From positions 62,001 to 126,000 of the forward strand of contig NZ_FNBN01000010.1 of assembly GCF_900102545.1 (NCBI RefSeq): 64,000 nucleotides of DNA. The letters run 5' to 3'. Numbering within the stretch: the stretch's first letter is position 1; each line of letters opens with the position of its first letter. Under the pieces are notes generated by a model. The model saw only the letters and a list, made by a program, of their open reading frames with translations. It searched no databases and was not told the DNA's origin. Shown here in pieces: positions 9,058-17,243 of the stretch. The translations under genes and the position numbers were made by a program. The stretch is from Chitinophaga filiformis (GTDB lineage Bacteria; Bacteroidota; Bacteroidia; Chitinophagales; Chitinophagaceae).

Positions 9058-10370
9058 AACAGGGAATTTGTTGTGTCTTCTAGAGAATCTTATATAAGGT
9101 TATGCTGCTTTGAACCACCCATGACTCGACTCACCCCCCAAGTATCTTTGGAGAATATCTGCCGTGGCCTGCTCATTTCACTGGCTCATTTCTTCGGCCA
9201 ATACCACTTCGTCTGTAACTTAACACCATTTTTATATGCATTACTTACAGCATCAATATATTTTTGGAGGCTTACACTTTATCAAATATGGGATTCCTAA
9301 TTACCTGCTACAATACATTCCTAGGATGTATAGGTATTGAGACTACCCGTTCCTGTATCTAAAGTGGTTAATAGATCCCGAACAATATGCTGGACAAGTG
9401 CATTATCTCACAACATTTTTAAGGCATGATGATACAGTATCACCAGTGAAGTAGATATACTTCCCCCATGCGGCTACATTCCCATTATCAGCCACTTCAG
9501 CAGGTATCTGCCAAAAAAAGAATTCGAAACTCCTTTAGTTCATTTATTTGCCGGTAAATAGTGAGGATTGCTAAACTTCAATTATAATAAACGCTAATAA
9601 AAAATTCTTTCGGTAAATCTTGCGGCTAAACTATAGTATAGTATATGCTCTAAAGTCAATTAAATCAAGTAGAAAAGCAATTCGAATTTAAAAATTCCTC
9701 GCCAAATCCAACGTTAATACCAGGTTAACATCCAAAAGCAGTGGTTGTTCAAAACAAACCGTTCAGGTAAACTACTTGAGCGTTTTCTTCGAAAGAACCA
9801 TAACCAAATATAGACTGGCACAAAGTAGGTCTTACTTGGAAACGCTCTTTGTTCATTATAGCCGCTCAATAAATTGACCGCAATTATATATACGGGTAAT
9901 TTCCTTGTTTATGGAGACTTTGGATCCGTCTTTTAAAGGAGACATTTGCTTATTAGCAATCCGCCGCGAAAAGGCTATTACCTGCCTGAACCACTCTGAG
10001 CGAAAGCACAGGTTAAAACACCCTTTGTCCCAAAACGAGAAGTAACCATATCACTCCCTTTATGAGAGGGGTAAAATTATCATGTGGCAAATCTAAATGT
10101 AATGGTATGCGAATTCAATATGCCTCCTGCTATAAAAGTTGCGAGACTTTTGTGGGCACAGAAATCGTATATCCGTTCAGGAAAGGAAGACAATGTTTTT
10201 TTTATACTTAATTAATTATCAATTGATTACGTATTTTTTTACCTGGACGGGATATTGAACTCATATCTATCTGATAATGAAATCATTATAAAAATGGGTT
10301 CAAAGTAGGCTAAAATGAATATTTACTGTAATGGGAGAAAATTGAACACTCGTAAGTGTCTGAAATACAA
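9058..10370. other. Long gene-free AT-rich stretch
   Basis: About 1.3 kb with no intact gene. A plus-strand frame at 9040-9300 is open but has no gene-like features. On the minus strand, around 9390-9530, two adjacent frames read like broken coding sequence (IPAEVADNGNVAAWGKYIYF followed by DNALVQHIVRDLL), possibly a decayed gene of unknown family. The rest shows no repeats, tRNA remnant or promoter that can be supported. Confidence 0.45.
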
Positions 10371-10401
10371 TAAAAAAAGCCCATCCAATGGATAGGCTTT
10401 T
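10371..10401 (-). terminator. Terminator downstream of the tRNA pair
   Basis: AAAAGCCCATCC pairs with GGATAGGCTTTT across an AAT loop (10375-10401). The one imperfect pair is G-U in the minus-strand RNA, which then runs into a T-tract (plus-strand A run at 10372-10378). It lies just downstream of the minus-strand tRNA genes. Confidence 0.75.
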
Positions 10402-10442
10402 CACCTTTTTGATATGTTAAAAAATCATAACATCTCAATTCG

Positions 10443-10528
10443 TACCCAGGAACGGAGTTGAACCGTCACTCCCCTTGCGGAGAACAGGATTTTAAGTCCG
10501 GCGTGTCTACCAATTCCACCACCTGGGT
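10443..10528 (-). tRNA. tRNA-Leu (anticodon TAA)
   Basis: An 86-base tRNA with acceptor stem ACCCAGG/CCTGGGT, a D-arm (GTGGAATTGGTAGACAC), anticodon loop CTTAAAA reading TAA, a long variable arm (TGTTCTCCGCAAGGGGAGT) typical of leucine tRNAs, and a GGTTCAACTCC T-arm. CCA is not encoded. It is followed downstream by a terminator and preceded 52 bases upstream by tRNA-Gly, so the two are probably co-transcribed. Confidence 0.97.
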
Positions 10529-10580
10529 ATCCCGTAAACAAAAAATCCAAACTGCCTGGCAATTTGGAAGCTTTGTACTG

Positions 10581-10653
<73 letters not shown>

Positions 10654-10847
10654 TTGTATTGAAGAACTTTCCCTCCGATCAACAACCCGTTGTTTTTTCG
10701 TTGGGATTGCAAAGATAGGATTTGTTTTCAAATAACCAACGAAGCCATCCATTTTTTTTCAAATTTATTTTAAATCATAAATGTAACATCCTCCTCCCGT
10801 AAAGAAAACGAAAGAAGGATGTTGTGTACTATCTGGTACAATATAGG

Positions 10848-11747
10848 TTAGCGGATATCGTTGGCCACCAGGAACCGGTCTATTAACGAAGCAATCTTCG
10901 TCCCCTCCTCTTCCAAAGCAAAATGCCCTGTATCAAGTATATGCAGCTCCGCACTAGGAAGATCCTTCAGATAAGCCCTCGCCCCGCTCGCAGGAAATAT
11001 CTCGTCATTTGCACCCCAGGTGATCAGCGTTGGCGGTTGATAAGTACGGAAATAACTCTGCCATTCAGCATAATGCTCGGGGTTTGTCCGGTAGGAATAA
11101 AACATGGCCATCTGTATATCCGCGTTACCCGGACGGTCCAGCTTACTCTGATCATGCTGCCATGCATCAGGACTAATCCTGCTGGGATCTTTAACACCTG
11201 TCAGATACTGCCATTTAGTGCCCTCCAAAGAAAGCATCCCTGCTACCACCTTTCTCTTCTCTTCATTTTCAGGATCAGCCCAGAATGCATACAGTGGTTC
11301 CCAGAAAGGAGACAACCCTTCCTTATACGCATTACCATTCTGGACCAGCAATGCCTGCACTTTCTCCGGATGTTTAGTCGCAATACGATAACCAACAGGT
11401 GCACCATAATCCATCACATAAAGACTGTATTTTTTCAGTCCTTTCGCTGTAATAAACTGATCCACGATCTCTGCCATATGGTCGAAAGTATATTCAAACT
11501 CATTCACCAACGGCATGCTGCTGTTACCAAAACCAGGATAGTCCGGTGCCACCAGGTGGTACTTATCTCCCAGCGCAATCATCAGATTACGGAACATAAA
11601 AGAAGAGGTTGGATAACCATGTAACAGCAAAAGCGTAGGCTTGTCCGGAGATCCCGCTTCACGATAAAATATCTCCTGCCCTTCAATGGTCAGCGTTTTA
11701 TACTGCACCCGGTTGATATCAATACCCAATATTGTTGACTGTGTCAT
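10848..11747 (-). CDS. Alpha/beta hydrolase, epoxide hydrolase/haloalkane dehalogenase-like
   Basis: A 299-residue cytosolic hydrolase. LLHGYPTSS (residues ~41-49) forms the oxyanion site. The nucleophile elbow reads VMDYGAPVG, so the nucleophile is Asp113 rather than serine, as in epoxide hydrolases and haloalkane dehalogenases. DTGHFALEE carries the catalytic histidine (about 275). The residues between form a cap domain. It lies downstream of a TetR gene in the same orientation, and its own upstream region carries the same TGTAC-N6-GTACA operator as the tetR promoter, so it is probably a TetR-controlled detoxification enzyme. The substrate is unknown. Confidence 0.9.
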   Translation of the reverse strand: MTQSTILGIDINRVQYKTLTIEGQEIFYREAGSPDKPTLLLLHGYPTSSFMFRNLMIALGDKYHLVAPDYPGFGNSSMPLVNEFEYTFDHMAEIVDQFITAKGLKKYSLYVMDYGAPVGYRIATKHPEKVQALLVQNGNAYKEGLSPFWEPLYAFWADPENEEKRKVVAGMLSLEGTKWQYLTGVKDPSRISPDAWQHDQSKLDRPGNADIQMAMFYSYRTNPEHYAEWQSYFRTYQPPTLITWGANDEIFPASGARAYLKDLPSAELHILDTGHFALEEEGTKIASLIDRFLVANDIR

Positions 11748-11777
11748 TGTGATAGATTTTAATTGTTTATATTATTA

Positions 11778-11793
11778 TGTACCAATTAGTACA
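11778..11793. promoter_or_regulatory. TetR-type operator upstream of the hydrolase
   Basis: A dyad, TGTACCAATTAGTACA, with arms TGTAC/GTACA and a 6-base centre. It is nearly the same as the element before tetR (12429-12444). On the minus strand it follows directly after a TTTTTG -33-like run, so bound repressor would block the hydrolase promoter. The assignment to the neighbouring TetR protein is inferred. Confidence 0.7.
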
Positions 11794-11811
11794 AAAAGAA
11801 ATAAAAAAAAT

Positions 11812-12396
11812 TTAATGCAGCACCTGCAGACTCATCTCCAGCACTTCCCTGAGATTTTCATATCCCGGATTACTCCTCCTCGTCACATTCACGCCATTCC
11901 AGAGGTTGATCAGGTATTTCCCCAGCACTTCCGGTTTCGCTTTATTCTTCAACCGTTTCTCCTGCTGTGCCTTCCTGATCACATCTGTAAAAATGCCTTC
12001 CACACTTCCCAGCAACTCAGCCGCAATCAGTTTAGTGTCGGCATCTCCATCCGATAACTGGACCAACGCATTCCCGATATAACAGCCCTTCATCTGTTTG
12101 CTTTTAGGATCGTCTGCAAGGGCCATAAAGAAGTCTTTAATCAGCTGAATAGGATCTTTGCTAATAGATAGATCATGCAATAATTGCTTGTCAAAACGGT
12201 CAGCGTATTGCCTTAATGATTTCTCATACAACTCCTTCTTTCCCCCTTTAAATGCCAGGTAAAAACTTCCCTTACCTATCCCCATGGCCTCCAGCAATTC
12301 ATCTGCAGAAGCGGTTTCATATCCCTTCGTCCAGAATACATCCACCGCCTTTTCTACTACTTCCCTCTCATCAAATATTTTCGGTCTTCCAGCCAT
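11812..12396 (-). CDS. TetR/AcrR family transcriptional repressor
   Basis: 194 residues. The N-terminal helix-turn-helix (~residues 5-50; DELLEAMGIGKGSFYLAFKG) is typical of TetR/AcrR repressors, and the C-terminal ligand-binding half resembles the TetR_C group of YxaF/LmrA-like proteins. The start MAGRPKIF at 12396 is chosen over an upstream ATG at 12426 because the predicted -7 box lies between them. The gene is followed by the alpha/beta hydrolase. Matching operators precede both genes, suggesting autoregulation plus control of the hydrolase. The inducer is unknown, probably a small electrophile or substrate of the hydrolase. Confidence 0.92.
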   Translation of the reverse strand: MAGRPKIFDEREVVEKAVDVFWTKGYETASADELLEAMGIGKGSFYLAFKGGKKELYEKSLRQYADRFDKQLLHDLSISKDPIQLIKDFFMALADDPKSKQMKGCYIGNALVQLSDGDADTKLIAAELLGSVEGIFTDVIRKAQQEKRLKNKAKPEVLGKYLINLWNGVNVTRRSNPGYENLREVLEMSLQVLH

Positions 12397-12415
12397 TTTG
12401 TGATCATTTACAATA

Positions 12416-12445
12416 CGAAGATACATACTGTACTAATCAGTACAA
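12416..12445 (-). promoter_or_regulatory. tetR promoter with embedded operator
   Basis: On the minus strand a TTG (plus 12443-12445) is followed after 19 bases by TATCTTCG (plus 12416-12423), close to the Bacteroidota -7 consensus TAnnTTTG. The spacer holds the palindrome TGTACTAATCAGTACA (12429-12444). This geometry supports autorepression and the ATG at 12396 as start. Confidence 0.65.
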
Positions 12446-12487
12446 AATAAATAAGCCTTTTTATTTCAAAAAAATTTCCGTACTTAT

Positions 12488-13555
12488 TTATACAATGTGT
12501 AATGCTTCTGTTTCCGTTATCAGCCGGGAAAAAATATCTGCTGATGAACGATTCTCTGCTCCCGCTGATGCCTGACCAGCCCATAAATTAGTGAACTCTT
12601 TCCGGTCCGCCTGCTGTGCTTTGGCCCTCAAACCTGCTGTAAGAATATTCTGTATCGGATACGGCGGAATAGTCAACCCAGACTCCTCCACGGCATCCAT
12701 GAATTGATTCCTCAATCCCCTCGCCCATCTGCCTGAATAAGCCCTTGTCACCGCACTATCAGTCACCTGTGCTTTCTGCAAAGCAGTTTTATAAGAGGGA
12801 AACGCCAGACTCTCATTACTTGCGATAAAAGCCGTACCCACCTGCACCGCCTTTGCGCCTAGTTGAAATGCAGCTTTGATAGTCACCCCACTCTTGATAC
12901 CTCCCGCCGCAATTACCGGCTTACCTATACGGCTCACCACCTCAGGCACCAATACAAAAGTGCTCACCTGCGGCAGTGGCTCATCATCCAGGAAACTACC
13001 TCTATGTCCTCCTGCTTCTATCCCTTGCGCCACTATTGCATCTACTCCTGCCTTCTCCAATAAAACAGCTTCTTTCACAGAAGTGGCCGTTCCTACTAAC
13101 GCAATACCCTGTTGTTTGAAAGCCCTTATAATTTCTTCATCAGGTATTCCAAACGTAAAACTGATCACTGGGATGTTCTCAGATATCAATACTTCCACCT
13201 GTTCACGATAATTATAAAAACGTAACGCGTCCAACGACTGCCGCTCAAATACTAACTGGTTCTCTGCACTAAACTTTTCAAGGAAATTCTGCATCGCTTC
13301 CGCATCCTCACGCCTGTATTCCGGGACCTCATTAACAAACAGATTTACCGCGAATGGTTTTCCGGTGATCGATTTAGTCTTATGAATGAGCTCCTTCGTC
13401 CTGTCAGGCGATAAACCGCCAACAGGCAAAGAGCCTAATCCACCCTGTTCCGCTACAGCTGCTACCATCTCCGGAGTTGTCACACCCAGCATCGGAGCCT
13501 GTATAACAGGATAATCAATCTTCAATAGTCCTGTCATTTCATTTTTCCATTCCAT
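12488..13555 (-). CDS. Nitronate monooxygenase (2-nitropropane dioxygenase family)
   Basis: A 355-residue FMN enzyme that oxidises alkyl nitronates such as propionate 3-nitronate. Visible features are PVIQAPM near the N-terminus, GGLGSLPVGG (phosphate/FMN region), QGIEAGGHRG with the catalytic His184, and AAGGIKSGVTIKAAFQLGAK plus VQVGTAFIA, which bind the FMN phosphate. Length and motif order fit the family. The ATG at 13555 is used; an in-frame TTG lies at 13561 and an ATG at 13537. A terminator separates it from the upstream hybrid gene, so it has its own promoter, whose -7 box lies in a TGTAC palindrome. Confidence 0.93.
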   Translation of the reverse strand: MEWKNEMTGLLKIDYPVIQAPMLGVTTPEMVAAVAEQGGLGSLPVGGLSPDRTKELIHKTKSITGKPFAVNLFVNEVPEYRREDAEAMQNFLEKFSAENQLVFERQSLDALRFYNYREQVEVLISENIPVISFTFGIPDEEIIRAFKQQGIALVGTATSVKEAVLLEKAGVDAIVAQGIEAGGHRGSFLDDEPLPQVSTFVLVPEVVSRIGKPVIAAGGIKSGVTIKAAFQLGAKAVQVGTAFIASNESLAFPSYKTALQKAQVTDSAVTRAYSGRWARGLRNQFMDAVEESGLTIPPYPIQNILTAGLRAKAQQADRKEFTNLWAGQASAGAENRSSADIFSRLITETEALHIV

Positions 13556-13572
13556 AAACAATCATTTTGGGT

Positions 13573-13586
13573 TGTACAAAAGTACA
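13573..13586 (-). promoter_or_regulatory. Palindromic promoter element before the nitronate monooxygenase gene
   Basis: TGTACAAAAGTACA is a perfect dyad containing the minus-strand -7 box TACTTTTG. Its arms equal those of the TetR operators, but the centre is 4 bases instead of 6. It may be a variant TetR site or merely a symmetric -7 box. Confidence 0.45.
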
Positions 13587-13590
13587 CCAA

Positions 13591-13625
13591 ATAAAAAGGC
13601 GGATATCATATTACTGATACCCGCC
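13591..13625 (-). terminator. Terminator after the AraC-sensor/Atu4866 gene
   Basis: GGCGGATATCA (13598-13608) pairs with TGATACCCGCC (13615-13625), and the one non-Watson-Crick position is G-U in the minus-strand RNA. A T-tract (plus-strand A run at 13593-13597) follows. It ends the AraC-SDR-hybrid transcript ahead of the nitronate monooxygenase promoter. Confidence 0.75.
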
Positions 13626-13648
13626 CGGTCGTCGATTGTTCTATTGTG

Positions 13649-14416
13649 CTAAGATCTCTTTTCCTCTCTGTAAAGTATCATACCTGCATGATAAAGTACT
13701 CCGTCACGAAAATCACCGTCTGCTATAAATCCTGTATCATCTTTATAATCGATATGATCTCCTGTAAGCCTGTAACTTCCCTGGTACGCACTCTTCCTGT
13801 TCCCTCTTGCTTCATCGTATCTTCCGCCTGGCAATAGCTCATGACGGATATATCCATCAGCAGTTACCCACATGCCTACGTATTTGTTATTATCTTCCAT
13901 TGTACGCTTCTTTTTAAGTGCAAAATGAATTAACTCCGTAACATAATTCCTTAGCAGATCGTATTTATACAGATAGTCTGACGACAACTCGTCCAACATG
14001 CGACCAAAGATCCCACTCACCACCTTCTCCTGTTCTTTTGTCAGAAAACAAAAGGGTTCTCCACCGGCCATGAACATAGGTAACCTGCTGATATTCTCCT
14101 TCATCCTCTCTGTAAAAAATGGTTCCCTGAATATGCATAAGAAACCTGTCTGATCATCCGACAATGATTCACATACATAAGGCGCCTGCGGATTGAAAAA
14201 GACTAACGCCGCTCCTGAAATATTAATACTCCTGTCAGTATCACGGCAAAGGTTATGTCCTCTTATCAGACCAATCTTATAATAGTCCGGGCGATAAGCT
14301 TTTACAGGCCTTGGCTCTGATTGTACCACATCCTCCCATCTTAATACATCAAAATGTTTCATCCCATCTTTCACATTGTCGGCGCCCTGCCTGTAAAACC
14401 TTCCCCGATCTGCCAT
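13649..14416 (-). CDS. AraC-type sensor domain fused to an Atu4866 domain
   Basis: 255 residues in two parts. Residues ~18-175 align by eye with the sensor half of the AraC protein encoded at 15384-16283: shared segments include FFNPQxPY, GFxCIFxExFFTERM and the YKYDLL-NY-TEIHxALK stretch. Residues ~178-252 (YVGMWVTADGYIRHELLPGG through GVLYHAGMILYREE) match the small Atu4866 domain, a beta-barrel of unknown function. No helix-turn-helix is present, because the Atu4866 domain takes its place. The protein therefore cannot bind DNA in the usual AraC way. It may sense a ligand, act enzymatically, or sequester the partner regulator. It is co-oriented with the SDR and AraC genes upstream. Confidence 0.8.
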   Translation of the reverse strand: MADRGRFYRQGADNVKDGMKHFDVLRWEDVVQSEPRPVKAYRPDYYKIGLIRGHNLCRDTDRSINISGAALVFFNPQAPYVCESLSDDQTGFLCIFREPFFTERMKENISRLPMFMAGGEPFCFLTKEQEKVVSGIFGRMLDELSSDYLYKYDLLRNYVTELIHFALKKKRTMEDNNKYVGMWVTADGYIRHELLPGGRYDEARGNRKSAYQGSYRLTGDHIDYKDDTGFIADGDFRDGVLYHAGMILYREEKRS

Positions 14417-14450
14417 AAAGCAACATATTATTTGTTAATGATAATGCTGC

Positions 14451-15293
14451 TTACGCCTCAATACCTGTTGATACTGTCAGTTCTTTCCAGCTTTCCAGTT
14501 CGTTCTTTATTGCTTCCATCTTGCTGTAAGCCAGGTTATACGCATCTTCTCCCAGGAATAAATGTAAAGGCGGCTGTTGTTCTTCTGCAATACGGATAAT
14601 AGCAGCTGCACCTTTTTCAGGATCTCCAGGCTGGTTACCATTGTATGCATTCTGGTGTGTATGCTGTGCTTCGCGAACGTTCGCATACTCTTCAATCACA
14701 TTCTTTGGTGTAACCAATGAATCCGATGCCAGGAAGTTTGTTCTGAAATATCCGGGACCTACAATTGTTGTATGTATACCCAATGGCTTCACTTCTGTAG
14801 ATAATGCCTCTGTTAAACCATCCAACGCAAACTTGGTAGCGCAATAGATGCCAAAACCAGGAAAAGTACCAATGAATCCGGCAATGGAAGAAATATTGAT
14901 AATATGCCCGGAACCTTGTTTTCTCAGATAAGGTAAGGCTTTCCTGATCACATTCAATACACCGAAAACGTTCACATTAAAGTTTTCACGGCTTTCTTCA
15001 TCTGTCAACTCTTCAATTGCTCCTGCCAAACCATATCCTGCATTATTCACTACAACGTCTATACGACCAAACTTATCCACAGTTGCATCTACAGCAGCTG
15101 CTACACTTTTTTCTGAAGTAAGCTCTACACTGAGCGGAAGGAAATTGTTATCACTACCTACTGCTTTGCTCAACGCATCTACGCTTCTTGATGTTGCTGC
15201 TACAGGGAATCCCTTTGCCAGTAACTGTTTTACAATAGAGAGCCCTAATCCTTTAGAGGCACCTGTTACGAACCAAACTTTTTTCTGTTCCAT
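14451..15293 (-). CDS. SDR family NAD(P)-dependent oxidoreductase
   Basis: A 280-residue short-chain dehydrogenase/reductase. The nucleotide-binding motif TGASKGLG is at residues 10-17, NNAG at ~83-86, and the catalytic set Ser136, Tyr150 and Lys154 (YCATK) is complete. The C-terminal region resembles the group of SDRs often found under AraC control. The ATG at 15293 is preferred to 15314. It lies between the full AraC gene and the AraC-sensor/Atu4866 hybrid, and a putative AraC site lies 64 bases upstream. The substrate is unknown; an oxidised carbonyl compound is likely. Confidence 0.92.
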   Translation of the reverse strand: MEQKKVWFVTGASKGLGLSIVKQLLAKGFPVAATSRSVDALSKAVGSDNNFLPLSVELTSEKSVAAAVDATVDKFGRIDVVVNNAGYGLAGAIEELTDEESRENFNVNVFGVLNVIRKALPYLRKQGSGHIINISSIAGFIGTFPGFGIYCATKFALDGLTEALSTEVKPLGIHTTIVGPGYFRTNFLASDSLVTPKNVIEEYANVREAQHTHQNAYNGNQPGDPEKGAAAIIRIAEEQQPPLHLFLGEDAYNLAYSKMEAIKNELESWKELTVSTGIEA

Positions 15294-15356
15294 AGTTTTT
15301 TTTGTTTGATACAAAGTTACTGCGACTAACAGGCGCGCTCATTATACCTTTCAAAG

Positions 15357-15378
15357 TGATACTTGTCTTTTTCAAACA
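15357..15378. promoter_or_regulatory. Putative AraC-family binding site before the SDR gene
   Basis: TGATACTTGT and TTCAAACA separated by 4 bases. The same two blocks with the same spacing recur at 16407-16428, ahead of the araC gene. This copy lies 64 bases upstream of the SDR start and near the 3' end of araC, a suitable place for activation. Confidence 0.6.
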
Positions 15379-15383
15379 CCCGG

Positions 15384-16283
15384 TTAAATCTCTACCGATC
15401 TATACGCAGATGGTGTGGTAGACACCAATCTCCTGAAGAACTTATTAAAGTGTGTGGGCTCCTCAAATCCAAGGCAGTAGCTGATCTCCGAAATATTCCA
15501 GTCTGTATGCTTCAGCAATGTCTTGGCTTCACTAGCCAGGCGTTCAAAAATATGTTCAGTAGTAGTACGACCAGTAGTTTCCTTTACAGCTCTGTTCAGA
15601 TGATTCACATGAATAGATAACTGCCGTGCGAAATCATTGGCAGAACGTAATTCAAAACGCTGATTGGGTGACTCGATCGGGAACTGCCGCTCCAGCAACT
15701 CTGTGAATACAGAAGTAATACGTGATTTTGCATCACTGTGATGATACACTTTCTCTGAAGGAGATAATTTCAATGCATAATGAATGATCTCCGTTAAATA
15801 GTTTGTCAGCAGATCATACTTATATACATAGTCAGACCCAATTTCTTCCACCATCTTCTCAAAAATGGCACTTACCTCCGCGTCCTGTTTTTCATTGAGA
15901 AAATAGGCCGGTTTACCTCCCGGTGCAAACATGGGAAAATCACTAATACTACCCCGCATTCTCTCTGTGAAAAAGCCTTCCTTAAAAATGCAAAAGAAGC
16001 CGGTCATATCTTTGGATAAGGAATGCCAGGTGTAAGGAACCTGCGGATTAAAGAACATCAGCGTAGTGCCAGACACTTCTGTCGTCTTATCCGCATAATG
16101 ATAAAAACCATGTCCGCGGGACAATGCTACTTTATAAAATGCCTTGCGACTATAACGGGGCGCGTTTTCACCCATATGGTCCTCCAGCGTAAATACATTA
16201 AAATGTCCCACTTCCTGCTTCAGATTAGCGGGCACCTCGATCGTCTTGCTCTGGTAAAATTCTTCCAAGGTTTGTGTGTGCAT
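15384..16283 (-). CDS. AraC family transcriptional regulator
   Basis: 299 residues with an N-terminal cupin-like sensor (~20-175) and a C-terminal double helix-turn-helix (~200-297; FARQLSIHVNHLNRAVKETT and ISYCLGFEEPTHFNKFFRR). The sensor is closely related to the first domain of the hybrid protein at 13649-14416, which suggests duplication. It probably activates the SDR gene and itself, since matching direct motifs occur upstream of both. It is divergent from the 2OG-Fe(II) oxygenase gene, which may share control. Confidence 0.93.
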   Translation of the reverse strand: MHTQTLEEFYQSKTIEVPANLKQEVGHFNVFTLEDHMGENAPRYSRKAFYKVALSRGHGFYHYADKTTEVSGTTLMFFNPQVPYTWHSLSKDMTGFFCIFKEGFFTERMRGSISDFPMFAPGGKPAYFLNEKQDAEVSAIFEKMVEEIGSDYVYKYDLLTNYLTEIIHYALKLSPSEKVYHHSDAKSRITSVFTELLERQFPIESPNQRFELRSANDFARQLSIHVNHLNRAVKETTGRTTTEHIFERLASEAKTLLKHTDWNISEISYCLGFEEPTHFNKFFRRLVSTTPSAYRSVEI

Positions 16284-16363
16284 GTGTTACATGATTAACT
16301 TAATAAATGATCTGAACTATCAGGGGTAATTCCAGGCCGGCAATATTCATCAGTCCTGCTACA

Positions 16364-16371
16364 AATTTACA
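16364..16371 (-). promoter_or_regulatory. -7 box of the araC promoter
   Basis: The minus-strand octamer TAAATTTG matches TAnnTTTG, about 80 bases before the araC start codon at 16283. The repeated putative regulator site (16407-16428) lies just upstream of it. No convincing -33 TTG is seen at the usual distance. Confidence 0.45.
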
Positions 16372-16406
16372 CCGGCTGTTTATCCCGGCTGTTACACGAA
16401 ACAAAC

Positions 16407-16428
16407 TGATACTTGTAAAATTCAAACA
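16407..16428. promoter_or_regulatory. Putative AraC-family binding site before araC
   Basis: TGATACTTGT-N4-TTCAAACA, identical in both blocks and in spacing to 15357-15378. It lies in the intergenic space between araC (minus) and the oxygenase gene (plus), 35-55 bases upstream of the araC -7 box, as expected for an activator. Confidence 0.6.
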
Positions 16429-16481
16429 ATCCCCCTCCCCGGAAAAGCAAGTTCCGGGTTTTCCAGGCCTGCCCCCTACCC

Positions 16482-16489
16482 TAATTTTG
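16482..16489 (+). promoter_or_regulatory. -7 box of the 2OG oxygenase promoter
   Basis: TAATTTTG matches the Bacteroidota -7 consensus, ending 14 bases before the ATG at 16504, which implies a very short leader. No strong -33 element is evident, so an activator may be required. Confidence 0.5.
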
Positions 16490-16503
16490 TCAGAAAACAG
16501 GAC

Positions 16504-17217
16504 ATGAAGACTATTACAGAACGCTTGCAAACGCAGGACTGGCAACAAGTAAGCACTCATATGCACGAGCAGGGATACGCCCTCATCAGTGGAGTACTCA
16601 ATCAGAAAGAATGTTTGGATTTGATCAGTGCCTATAATGCCGATAATACTTATCGTAAAACGATCTCTATGGAACGCTACCGCTTCGGTGCGGGAGAATA
16701 TAAATACTTCCGGTATCCCCTGCCAGATCTCATTACACAGATCAGGGAGACCGTATACAGCCACCTGGCGCCCATTGCCAATAAATGGATGGAGGTATTA
16801 CAGATAGATCAGCGGTTTCCGGGTGTGCATGAGGAACTGAAACAACAGTGCCGCGAAAAGGGGCAGGATAAACCTACCATCCTGATATTAAAATATGGCG
16901 CCGGCGGATTCAATACTTTACACCAGGACCTCTATGGTGATGTATGGTTCCCGATGCAAGCGGTACTATTCCTGAATGAGCCGGGAGAAGATTATACAGG
17001 CGGAGAATTTGTACTGACAGAACAGATCCCCAGGGCACAATCCAAAGCCAACGTACTACAACCTAAAAGAGGCGATATGCTGCTGTTTACGACCAACTTC
17101 AGACCAGCAAAAGGCAGCCGTGGGTACTACCGGGTAAATATGAAACATGGGGTTAGCCCTTTACATAACGGCCACAGACACACTTTAGGTATCATCTTTC
17201 ATGATGCACTAAGCTAA
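16504..17217 (+). CDS. 2OG-Fe(II) oxygenase (COG3826/Oxygenase-NA family)
   Basis: A 237-residue non-heme iron dioxygenase that would use 2-oxoglutarate and O2. Iron ligands are His140 and Asp142 (HQDLYGD) and His215 (MKHGVS), and Arg225 is suited to bind 2-oxoglutarate. The segments MERYRFGxGEYKYF, TGGEFVLTEQIPRAQS and RHTLGIIFHDA are diagnostic of this family. Database descriptions suggest repair of methylated DNA or prolyl hydroxylation, neither firmly shown. It is divergent from the AraC regulator, so it may belong to the same stress response. An adaptive-response-like AraC-MGMT gene also exists at 51.5-52.3 kb. Confidence 0.9.
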   Translation: MKTITERLQTQDWQQVSTHMHEQGYALISGVLNQKECLDLISAYNADNTYRKTISMERYRFGAGEYKYFRYPLPDLITQIRETVYSHLAPIANKWMEVLQIDQRFPGVHEELKQQCREKGQDKPTILILKYGAGGFNTLHQDLYGDVWFPMQAVLFLNEPGEDYTGGEFVLTEQIPRAQSKANVLQPKRGDMLLFTTNFRPAKGSRGYYRVNMKHGVSPLHNGHRHTLGIIFHDALS

Positions 17218-17243
17218 ATACCGTAAAACCTGGATCAATTTTA

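Noticed and set aside
9040..9300. 86-codon plus-strand frame
   Set aside because: Overlaps the start of the barrel gene on the other strand and has no gene-like composition or homology that I recognise.
16300..16764. 154-codon minus-strand frame
   Set aside because: It runs antisense through the start and promoter of the 2OG-Fe(II) oxygenase gene, whose motifs are unambiguous.
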